From: Setophaga petechia
Lineage: Eukaryota > Chordata > Aves > Passeriformes > Parulidae
Assembly (NCBI GenBank): GCA_024362935.1
Contig: JANCRA010000009.1
Location: forward strand, 13,658,001 to 13,722,000
Length of the DNA stretch: 64,000 bases
Direction: 5' to 3'
Positions 53,760 through 64,000 of this stretch are shown piece after piece. The stretch's first letter is position 1. Each line of letters starts with the position of its first letter. The position numbers and the translations under genes are program-made. Under the pieces are notes generated by a model. It did no database searches. It had not been told where the DNA came from and worked only from the letters and a program-made list of their open reading frames with translations.

Positions 53760-55545
53760 GCCTCAAAGACTGAAATTGACTTATTATCAGTACTGTTAAT
53801 TCTTCAATTCTGCAAGCAGTAAAATTAGAAAACAGCCTCAACTAGTCCTAAACTCTCTTTCCAATTTCACTTATTGAAATTTCCAGTCACATAGTATTTC
53901 TGTGAGTGCTTGAAACCAATGAGGATGAGTGCTGCTGTCAAAGGAAGTGTTTTAATCTTCCCCTCTCCTGGTTACTTGCTTTGTCCCAGCTTCCTTCCTT
54001 ATAGTCGCTCAAGTGTTTGGGCACTGAATCAGATGGGGGTTAAAACTAAAGCAGGGATAAAGTGGTGAATTTGGGGAGAGTCAGCTTTGCTAGCACAGGG
54101 CCAACTTCCCTAGGACAAGGAATGGAATCCACACTCTGCTGTTAGGCAGGAGGAGAATCCTGTCACAGGAATCCTGAACCCTAATCTTGTCAGACTGAAA
54201 ACTACGGTGGAAATAAGGAAAGCAAATACATTCACTATTACACTTCACTTTGCTTGTTGGAGGTGCATTGCAAGTTTTCTCTGACAGCTCTGCCATCAGC
54301 ACAGTTCTCCACATTGCTTTCAGACATACACACGTGGTTCATTACTTTCCAGGTTGGGGTTGTTTATTTTTGTTCTTGCCTAACTTAAAAAAAAATTTCA
54401 GAAAGTGTAACAGTGATTTGGGGATTTCTGACGCCATGAGCAGTCAGGAATGAGTTTCAGTGAGATGACTCAGCTAGAGCTGAAAGTTATGCCAGATGGT
54501 CCCAGAATGGCAATTTCCCTTGGATTTACAGTGAGGTTTCACATTTTGTGCATTACTCAGTACCATGAGGTTTTAATGATCCTCAGGCAACTTATAAGGA
54601 ACCAAATGTTTTTTAAAATAGTTTTTCAACTGTACAATTATGCTATTGCATATTTGCATGAATAGAATGTTTACTCTAGAATTTAACAAATTAACACGGA
54701 CTACATGCTCTCTGTTTCTCAAGTGAGAGAGCCCAGCCAGATGACTCCTTTTTAAATTCAGCTCTCATAAAAAAAGAATGTGAGGATCTAAACAGAATTC
54801 CTTCAGAGTTTTGTTATTTCTGCAAGTGTAGCCTTACATTTATTTTAGTGTCAGTAGCTTGTAAGGCCATGGATTAAAATTCATGAGAGAACAATGCTTT
54901 ATTACTATGTTTTCTAGTTCTTGATGTCTGGAACAGTACAAAGTAAGCATTCCAAATGAACTAGCTCTTGCTGTCAGGGAATTCATGCTTCCTCATATGA
55001 AATATCATTTATGCACCAAGATCACAAGGAAAAATGCATGTTTTCACTGAACTCCTCACCTGCTCTCTACCCAGGAATACATCCCCTGCAAGGCTATATC
55101 TAAATTCCACACCTCTGAGTAGCTGCAAGCAGATGGCCATTTTCTCAAATCAACTTTGCAGAGAAATGTTGCCTTCTCCCAACAATCCTCTCTCTTGCAC
55201 TCCCGAGTTACTCTCGGCCAAAGCCAGTGACAACTTCAAGCTGCTGTACGTTGAGGCCAAGCAGAGCAAGGCACAAGTGCTGACATTCTATGACAGCAAT
55301 GTCAGTGGCAAAATATTCCAGCAGATTTACATGGACCAAGTTTCTCCTATTGGACAGATTCTCAGTGCTCTGCTGAGAGGTACTGTACTTGCCACCATTA
55401 ATGAGAATTCAAACTATCTGTTGTGGGCTTGGGAGGCTTTTACACAAAGAAAACATAACTCAGATGATTTTTAGAAGTCATTTTAGAAATGCATCATTTA
55501 TACTAACTCCTTTGTAGCTAGAGCTGGTTTTAATCAACAATAAGT

Positions 55546-55566
55546 GATAAATGATAAATGATAAAT
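55546..55566. repeat. Three exact GATAAAT heptamers
   Basis: GATAAAT is repeated three times head to tail, followed by a degenerate AATAATAAAC. It is a short tandem array. Confidence 0.9.
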
Positions 55567-58500
55567 AATAAACAGTTCTCAAATCATTATAATAACCACA
55601 CCACCACCTTCTGAAGTTACAACATGTGAAAAGTGATTGCAGGAAGCTGCACATGAAGTAGTTCTCAGGGGTGAGAGCAAGGCCAGAGAATTTCAGGAGG
55701 ATTGCAGCTGAAACCTTTTAGAGTTCATTTCTGGAATGAGACAGCTCAGACCTTAAAGGGGGTTAAGCAAGAGACAGGTTGTGTGTTGGGTACATGATCC
55801 AAAAGTGCAGATACATACTCTTGGATGGCTGTGAGGACACAGAAGGAGTACCAAGGAAATATACTTTCCACTTGAAAGGATAGCAAAAATGTCCTAGGAA
55901 CACAGTAATCACCATTTATATATATATATCTTTGGGTCATGGCCTGTCTAATCTAGATCCTGTATCGAGCCATGATTATTGCCAGAAAACTCAGAAAAAG
56001 GAGCAAGTAACCCTGCATTAGAGAGTGTGATGAAAAGCTGTTCTGCATGGAAAATTAATCTCAACATCTATCTGAAAAAGGCTTCCAACTTTAAAACAGG
56101 CATCTCCCGTCTAACATGTATTGCTCCACCAAATATTAAATGTCAAGATATTCTTGCTACCTACAGAACTTAGTAGACTTTAGGACAAAGGAATGGTTCA
56201 ATCAAATAGTATGATTTTTTTATTGCAGGACATGATATTTTACACAGATGCTGTTCTATAACTACATTTGATGAAAACATTCCCTCTATAAAGGCATACA
56301 TTGGGAAACTGCTGACACGAAGGCGTGGATTTGCTTTTTCTTCTCACAGTGGTTTCTTCTAATAACTGATCATCTCTAAAAGTCTGTGTTTCCTTCATGT
56401 GTTGAAGCTGCAAAATTTCTGCAAAACTTTAGCAGCGATTTCTGCTGAACTTTCTCCTGATTGGGGGAAAGTGCTTTCTGGTACACAGCAGTACCTCCTT
56501 ATGAGACTTATTCTGCTCTGCACTCAAACCATTTTGCCCTTTTTTGCAAACAAATCAACAGTTCTCTGCTGTCTCTCACAAAAAAGGGATTTTTCCAATT
56601 TTTCCAAACCTCAGAGTTGCTTATTACTTGTCTCTTTTTCCTCCCCTTTTTTTCATTGTCTTCTGAAGATGAGTGAGCAGCAGTGCTCAATGTCTATATT
56701 CAGTATCAGTCTCCCCAGTGCTGAATGTGCAGGTGTTGTCACTGCCTCACTTCTACTGGCTGCATCTCTGCTTACTCACCTAAAGATCTTGACTGCTTTT
56801 CTTAGCACGTGTTCACAGTAGGAGCTCACATTGATTTGTGCTGACACCAGAAACTCTAATTACTCCTGGGGGTTACTCCCTTCCAGCTGATGGCCAGACC
56901 ACAGTTCCAGGCAGAGTTGGTTCAGCCTGGCTTTGCTGCATCCATCACTCAAACCAGTGCAGTGGGAATGTGAGCATGTTGGTTTTATATGCTCAAAAGT
57001 GTGGGCAGCTTGCATTCCACTCATCAAATATGTGGCTCTCCAGCTGCTGAAATCTGTAACCACAATCCACATGGACTGAAAAGGAGATATGGAACTGTAC
57101 TTCAAAAATTTAAGATCAAATCAGAACTTACAAAGGAAGTGCTGCATTTCTGTCAGCATGCCTATACGAGAGGTTTTTGCAGATGTGGCACACAGCCTTG
57201 ACACATGTAAGGTGAAATATTTGTCATGGATATTTGTATTTTCAAGCCTTGCTTTACACTGGAACAACCTCACATCTGCCAGGAATTTTAATCAACAGGG
57301 AAAGTTCCACTACACTGCTGCAAAGCCCCTCTTGTGCGTCAGCTCAGAATGCATCTGCTGATGGATCGACATGAGAGGACTTGTGATATTTACACTGTCA
57401 CCCCCTGGGACTGCACAGTCATTTTGGAGAGACAGGGAGTTATATCAGCAGAGTGTTCTAGCTTAGGAGTATGCAGTGGTGAAGGAACACAGTAAATAAT
57501 CTGAAGTCTTTCTACAAATGACATTTGAAAATGCCTTTGGGGCAGGGGAAAGAAGGCAGAACATTTTTTTAAGTGCATCTAACACTCAGCAACTTCTAGT
57601 ACCTCATTTTAACTAAAGATTGGTGAAATTGAGTTTTACATGAAACACAAGATATTCTAATTATGGGAAAGAAGACTATGGGACTATGGGAAAGAAGTTC
57701 AAGCATTATATATGAATGGCACCTATATAAATATATGGCATATACCCAACTGTTCCCTATTTATTTCTAAATTAATCTTTTTCATGTATTTAGCTATTGC
57801 TTTGAGTGTGTTATGCTCCTTTGTAATGTGTTTGCTTTTAAGAATACCAGTTAGCAAGAGGTGAAAGCAAAAAAATCAGGCCAAATATCTGGAAACTTGT
57901 ACCAAATCAGGAGGTGATCTCTGTTTTTTACAGTCAGAGCAGAAAGAAATCCCAAAACCTTTTTCTTTTGGAACATGGATCCCACTGGAAATGCAGAGAT
58001 ATCTGGACAACATCCAGTCCCTCCTAAACATTTTCCTTCTACTTTCCAGGGCAGAATAACTCCTCAGACACTCATACCTATCAAGCATATCTTTCCCTAA
58101 CAGGCATGTTATCTGTGGGTTGTCATTGCCTCTCCAGAGGGCTGGGGAGCTTTGCCTATCACAGGCCTGCCTTGGTGCTTACCTCCTGCTGCTAAGTGTG
58201 AGGCAGCTCAGCATTACACAAGTTTTTCCAAGAAGCTTCAAAAACCATTTCCAGAAAGGCAGCCAACTTCAGCTGCTGAAGGGATCACTACTTAACTGTC
58301 TTGTGGTCAGACCAATCCCCCAGGCTAAGGGTCAGCTTGAGCAAGGTGCCTATGTCAGGCACAAGAAGAATGTCCCATGTGCCAGGTGATGCAATATTCC
58401 AGAAGAAGGGGGAAAACAGCTTTCTGTACTCTGGGGGAAGCCAAGACCCTGCAGAGAACTGAAGAGCTGTGGGACCAAAAGGGTCCCCCTGCAACATGCA

Positions 58501-61500
58501 GCCAAGTGCCTGGGGTACCAAAGCTCAGGTGTATAAAGGCACCTCCAGCCTCAAAAAAGGTCCAAGTCCTGGCACCTCTTGGGTGAATGGTGGGGAACCC
58601 CAGTACCCCCCAGAGAGCACACCAAAGGTGCCAGGGTTTCTTGTACAATCATTGTGCACACACTCAATACATGCCCGGAAGAGAAGCATCGCTCTGGGTC
58701 TATTCATTGACTGTAGTGTACTAAGCAATTTAAAAAACCCCAACAAAACAAACCAAGGAAGAAATACAGCTAATTTTCCCCCACAGATGAAATGAGAGTG
58801 TGGTAATAAGAATAGCTGTGGAGCCTGTTTGCTTGAGAAGCAGCCATCAGCCCAGCAGTGCTGCTGAGGACACGTCCTGCTGCTCATTTCTGCAGCTGCC
58901 TGGAGCCGTGCGCTCACTGCGCCACGGGAACACCAACAAGGGCAGATGGGACAAACCTGTGTGGGATGTAAAATATTCATCACATCCACTTGGTGTAAAT
59001 AAACATGAACAGTGGGAGTATCCCTGTCTGCAGAAGGGAAACTGCTCGCTGGGCTCTCTTCTGTAGCTCACAGAGCTGCATACACACAACCACTGCTGCC
59101 TCTGCACCTCCTGCTGTACTTGGGCTTGCTGGGACTTCTTGGCTGCCCTCACTCCTGCACTTGGGTGACACACTGGCAGGACATCTCACTGTCCAGTCCT
59201 CATCCAGGGGTGCCTATCACTGTGACCCTGCAGGTGATCCCAGGCCCTCTGGTGCTCTAGCCCTATCCCCCATACAGCCACTGGAAACACAGATCCTCTT
59301 CCCAGAGGGTGCCTGAAAGCAGAACAAGCATCACAGTGTGCTTGTATGCGTGCATGTTGTGTATCCACACACAAACACCTGCCTATCTTCCCAAAAAAAT
59401 CCCCTAAGAAACTAAATATATGGTAATCTCCAGACTAAGTCACTTTGACACACCAGTTTTCATCAGGTCTTTTCCTGTTTAGATGCTATGTGCTCCAGGA
59501 TTGGGACATCATCTTTGTGTCATCCTCAAAATGTCTGGCAGTCGTTGGGATGATGGTGCAATAACAAAATCCTTAATGTCTTCATTTCTATCAGGAATGC
59601 TATATAGAACTCAAATATTAACAAAGAGGAATACATTGAGTCAACCAAGTGCTTTCTGTTTTCAACAAACCCAGTTCAATCCCATTATCTTTTTGTTCTT
59701 TGTTCTGTGTAATTTGATTTAACACAAGCTAATGTTAACTTAAACAGATTGTATTCCACTGGTAAATAAGAAGATAAAAATTGATTTTTTAAGTGAGGCT
59801 AACCTTTATGTTTTGTGATGGCTAAAACTCTAATATTCCTGCAATTAAAAAGATGGCACATAGTTGGTTTGATGTACATTTAGCATCACCAGACCTTTAT
59901 TATAGATAATAAATTGTTCATTTTTTTAGAAGTATTACGATCCCCTGAAAAAGCTGAAGTTCTATTGCACTGATCATTGCTGCCAATATTATTATAATGC
60001 CCATATAGGTCATTATTGGACATGTCTTTATTAATGGCTGACCTGAGGGGGATGTAAAACCACCAAACAAAAGTATTGCTGCCAGAGGTGTGACAATCCC
60101 AGCAGGGAAAAGGTAGGGAAGGCCACGGGTGTGTATCTGAGGGCATGAGAGCTCCTGGGATGCTGTGATGGGCATCAGAATGAGGGATTAGGTGATGCCT
60201 GAGGTTGGCCACATAGGAAAGAAGGACTTGGATCTGCCAGAGGGATACATTACTGAGAAGTAACCACCAGCAAGTAAATATGTGTCAAGTTACTCAGTAG
60301 TCACTGCTTCTTCTGGGAGGGAACTCAGTATTTGACCTCTCTCTAAGCTGATTTCAACCTTCCTTAGACTTCTGTTCAAAAATTCCATTTTTGAATGGCT
60401 ACTGAAGGTTATCTGTGAGCTGAGGCATGGCCTCCCCCTTAACAGCCAATTTAAAGAGTGACATTTGGTCTTGTTATAAATACTTTATGCACACAAATAT
60501 GTGTGTAAAACAAAAGATGCACTGAAAAGTTTGCTTTTGAAGGGAGGCTCTGCTTTTTGACTCTCAAAGAGAGGATGGGATCCCTCTCAGCTGGACAGGC
60601 CAGGTCTTGTCCACCCCACTGCTAATGAGAGTTATGGTTTCCTTATTCACTTCCTGAAAGGTATCTATAAATTTTCATTGAGTAAATATTTCTGTTCCCA
60701 CATGGAAACAGAAAAATTCTTCAGTTTCTGGTGTGATTAATGCTTTCATATATGCACCTTTCACCTACTGATCTACACTGAATTTTAGAGCCTCTGTTTA
60801 GAAATCTTGGTAGAATGCCTCTGGGAAGTAATCAATTAATCAATTAAAGGAAAAAACCTCCAAAAAACAAAACACCAAAAAAGTAAACAATGATTGATCT
60901 GAGGATATTTCCTCTTTGCTGTAAGAAAGGAATTTGAAATGCATGGAATTCAAAAGAGGTACACATTTCCATTTACTCCTTTGCTGAACCTAAAGAACAG
61001 CATGAAAGCACTCTGGTTTGGGTTTTCCCTGTCCTCTGCATGATCAGAGGCCACAGTAGCACTGGACCCTACTACTCATCACTGCTTTTCACACTGCTTC
61101 CAATGTGTGGCCAAATCCCTCAAGCCCAGACATATGCCCACCCTGGAGGCTGCCAGCATCAAAAGAAACACTTCTGACTCTTCTGTGCTTTTCCTCTGAA
61201 CGCAGTATAAAATCAAGGCTGTTAAAGTTACTTGGTTACACAGAGATCAATAATACAAACAAAAGGAGAAAAAAATTCCAGTTTTACCTGATGCTTGGCA
61301 CGCATCCTAAAAATATTTCTCTTCAAGGACAACATGTAAATAAAGAGGCCTTTAATTTTTAATGGCCATTTAAAACTCTTCAAGGGGAACATTAGAATGC
61401 CTGGGGCTATTTCTTTTTTATCTCAAAATTTAAAATATTTATGTGTAACTAGCCAAGTGTCTTCATTTATGTGTCTCCAGCCAAGGATACAAACATAGTC

Positions 61501-62964
61501 TAATTTGTTTGGGTTTTTTTTCCAAAAAAAGGCCATGTAACTAAACCAATGCTTCCCAGGGAAGCATATTCTTCCACCTTCCAAAACTAAAATCCACAAT
61601 TTTGTCACAGCAGTGTCTCTAAGAAGGTCACTGAGGACATAAGGAGAAGCTATGAGATTCCCTACACCTTTTTCCTTCTGTTTTGCAGAGCTGGCCATGC
61701 TGTCTGGAAGCAGTGTAAAATCCTAAAGGATGAGGAGGGGAGAGATACTCAGCTGCTGTAAGGTTCCTTTTCCTATAGCACCTTATCTACTCACTACCTG
61801 ACTTTCAGCATATACAGCAAATAAGCGGGGGGCCTGCAGAAGGTGATTTCCTTAATTTCACAAACCCCAATCCATTCATTGGGTAGACTGACCATGTGTA
61901 AGTGGCCTGCAGGTCCCATTCCATCTACAGAGCTTTCATTGTAATGTTTGCACGTAAAGGAGTGCACCTCTGGATTCTTACTGCCCTGTTTTACCATAAC
62001 TAATAGCCCCACATACCAAACTTTGTGCTTTTCACCTTAAAAATCAATTCAGAAAGCTCTAAATGATGACAGACCTTCTTTCTATTTTTTCCCTCCCAAG
62101 TAAACAAAGTATTTTGTTTTCCTTGCAATACAATATTTTTAATACATAGCCCTAAACTGTCAGTGTTTGATGAGACCAAAGTGTATTTTTTTTCAGGATA
62201 CAGAATGAAAATATTAAGCTGCTCTGACTGCTCTGGTCTTCATCAGGAGCAATGAAAAGAATGAACTTGCTAAATACAGGACACGTAGCCTAACTGTAAT
62301 AGTGAGGAGGGAGGAATGGCACTTTTCTAAGGACTATTCTTGGGCCAAATTCAAACATATTTTGCAAGTGCTGGGAAAGCATTACCCCTAAAAGCCAGAA
62401 GGTCAATCTTTCTGATAGTGCTGGCTGCTTTCCACTCTGCCAGCAACAGGTACGAACAATAGATATATTTCTCTTGAACTTACTCTCTGACACATTTGTT
62501 AAAATAAACCATTTTCAGCTTAGCCTGAGATAATCCCTTGAAATGTTAGCCCAAATTAATGTTTTGGAGGCAGTGGTGGGAAGTGGCAAGCGACTTATAA
62601 ACAGCATGACCAATTTTGCCTCTAGCACAAGTGGTCATTAGCATCTGGCCAAGGATGTCACATGACACTGGGTGGCATATTGTCCATTCACAGGACAGGG
62701 ACATTCCTCTCAAAAAGACACACCAGCACACACATATTCATTACCTGAATGAGGGAAAAGGTTTTTCTTGCCCATCCCGGATTTTGCGGAATATTCCCGT
62801 GTGTGTTTGCTTTTCCGGAATAGTAAGAATGTAGTAATACATTCTGGAATGTACTATATATGTATATTATATATACAATATTGTATAGCCATGATTAGAT
62901 GTGCAGACACACACTCTTACTCTCTGGTTACTGGTGACGTGCCTTTCCCAGTCCTGCTAGATAC

Positions 62965-63010
62965 AAAGTTCTGGGATGTCACCAAATAAAGTTCTGGGAT
63001 GTCACCAAAT
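62965..63010. repeat. Two-copy 23-base tandem repeat
   Basis: A 23-base unit starting AAAGTTCTGGGATG and ending ACCAAAT is present twice, directly adjacent and identical. It looks like a recent slippage or duplication event. Confidence 0.92.
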
Positions 63011-64000
63011 ACTGCAGTGTTGTCCCAGCTCTTGTCCAGGATGTCTGTGGTTCCTCCATTCCCAGCTGATCTAGCTGCATTTGTGCTGGGACCTGTAGCA
63101 CATTTGTAGATTCATTTCCCACAGACAAAATCAAATCCATTTCCCACACCTGTCCTGAGGAGTTGCTCCCCTGATGAAAACCATATCAAGAGGCCATACT
63201 GCAGATCTGGAAACTCCTCCAGGCCCAAGCAGAGTACAGGACTGACGGCATAACCCTTTCCCTCACCTGCTCCCACCCTTGAGGTCTGCAGCCCAGAAAG
63301 GAACCCTTCTCCTCATGTCCTGGATCTCTAGAGTCCTGTTCTGAAATTTCAGAGGCAGACCTGGGACTGCACTTTCTGCCTGCTGGGGCTGGCTGGATTG
63401 CAGAGAGCCATTAACCCAGTTTCCAGGACCTCGGTGCAGTTTGGCCACAACAGCCTTCAACAGAAACACTTCTGTGGTGTAGCAGAGATATGAAAAAGGA
63501 TTTTTTCCCCTCCCTTTTTCTGTCCAGAAATATTTTCTCTCTTGGATTTGTCACTTTGGGTTACTCCCCTTTAGATGGCACTGTTACCCCTTCCAAGAGA
63601 GATCACTGCCGGGCACTTCTCTGAACAGGGCTGACACTGGGCCAGCACTGCCACTGTCAGTGGGTGAACAAGCCAGAGCAGGTCAGGAGTGATCCAGACC
63701 AGGGCTCTGGAAATATTTGCTCTAAGAAGTCTTCCTGGTATCACTCCAGCTCCTGCCAGCCAGTTGTTCACTCTGCCATACCAGCACAGCACAAGGGCTG
63801 TATTGGCAAGAGGAACATATGACAACCTTAAGGACAAATTTAATCTGCTCCTCTTCAGAATCAATTTGAAGCAGTTTCAAAAGTCAACAAGAGTCATGTG
63901 CATATACGAGGGTCTTAAGCTAATACATCTGCTAATTAAATAATAATTAAAAGCCATGCTCTGCAATCATTACTATTCATGCTTATGTCAGAACCACTGC

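Larger units (their letters stand above)
53760..64000 (-). other. MTUS2 intron, 5'-ward part in window
   Basis: More than 10 kb without a recognised exon, RNA gene or assignable transposon. Small tandem repeats occur at 55546-55566 and 62965-63010. Open frames at 55034-55474, 56399-56821 (plus) and 59918-60175 (minus) have no family resemblance. That this belongs to the MTUS2 intron is inferred from the missing upstream exons. Confidence 0.5.

Noticed and set aside
55034..55474. 146-codon open frame on the plus strand
   Set aside because: No similarity recognised and no splice or promoter context; kept only as intronic sequence.
57100..57170. Possible upstream MTUS2 exon (minus frame with M-Q-H-F-L)
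   Set aside because: Only a four-residue coincidence with the expected Q-H-F-F end, with stops close by and no coiled coil around it.
58300..58720. Moderately GC-rich block that might be another LTR in minus orientation
   Set aside because: No clear TG...CA ends, target-site duplication or poly(A) signal could be paired, so it was not called.
59918..60175. Minus-strand frame encoding a hydrophobic 85-residue peptide
   Set aside because: Two hydrophobic stretches look membrane-like, but no family match; AT-rich T-run DNA often gives such frames.

Overview
The window is nuclear DNA from a bird, most likely a songbird. Evidence: intron-split vertebrate genes with GT-AG junctions, several CR1 LINE fragments of avian type, and two solo LTRs that resemble passerine endogenous-retrovirus LTRs as I remember them. 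No bacterial, organellar or viral genome organisation is present. Most long open frames in the window are chance frames in introns, flanks or a GC-rich island.

Two genes lie tail to tail. On the plus strand, nine coding exons between 1360 and 13367 encode the C-terminal part (about 448 residues) of the cationic amino acid transporter CAT-1, SLC7A1; the upstream exons are outside the window. On the minus strand, eight coding exons between 40804 and 20861 encode the last 331 residues of MTUS2 (TIP150), a coiled-coil microtubule-tip protein; its upstream exons would lie beyond position 64000. All exon phases join without a break (SLC7A1: 2 + 448 x 3 nt including the stop; MTUS2: 996 nt = 332 codons including the stop). 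The neighbour order and convergent orientation match human 13q12, where MTUS2 and SLC7A1 are adjacent and convergent, and this agrees with the sequence-based choice of SLC7A1 over SLC7A2/A3 and MTUS2 over MTUS1.

Layout: 1-13367, SLC7A1 exons and introns, with a CR1 remnant in the intron at 11.3 kb; 13368-20860, the shared 3' flank with candidate poly(A) signals for both genes, a CR1 remnant at 14.8 kb and a 1.2-kb decayed CR1 reverse-transcriptase fragment at 17.6-18.8 kb; 20861-40804, MTUS2 exons, with a solo LTR at 35.3-35.8 kb; 40805-64000, at least 23 kb of MTUS2 intron holding a CR1 tail (45.0 kb), a strong CpG island (about 46.8-47.9 kb, a candidate internal promoter), a second solo LTR (53.3-53.8 kb) and minor tandem repeats.

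The two genes are not known to act together. One imports arginine, lysine and ornithine; the other tracks microtubule plus ends. I found no novel multi-gene system. The observations most worth checking are the intragenic CpG island, a perfect intronic hairpin just before a SLC7A1 splice acceptor, the close or abutting 3' ends of the two genes, and small regulatory candidates in the SLC7A1 3' flank.
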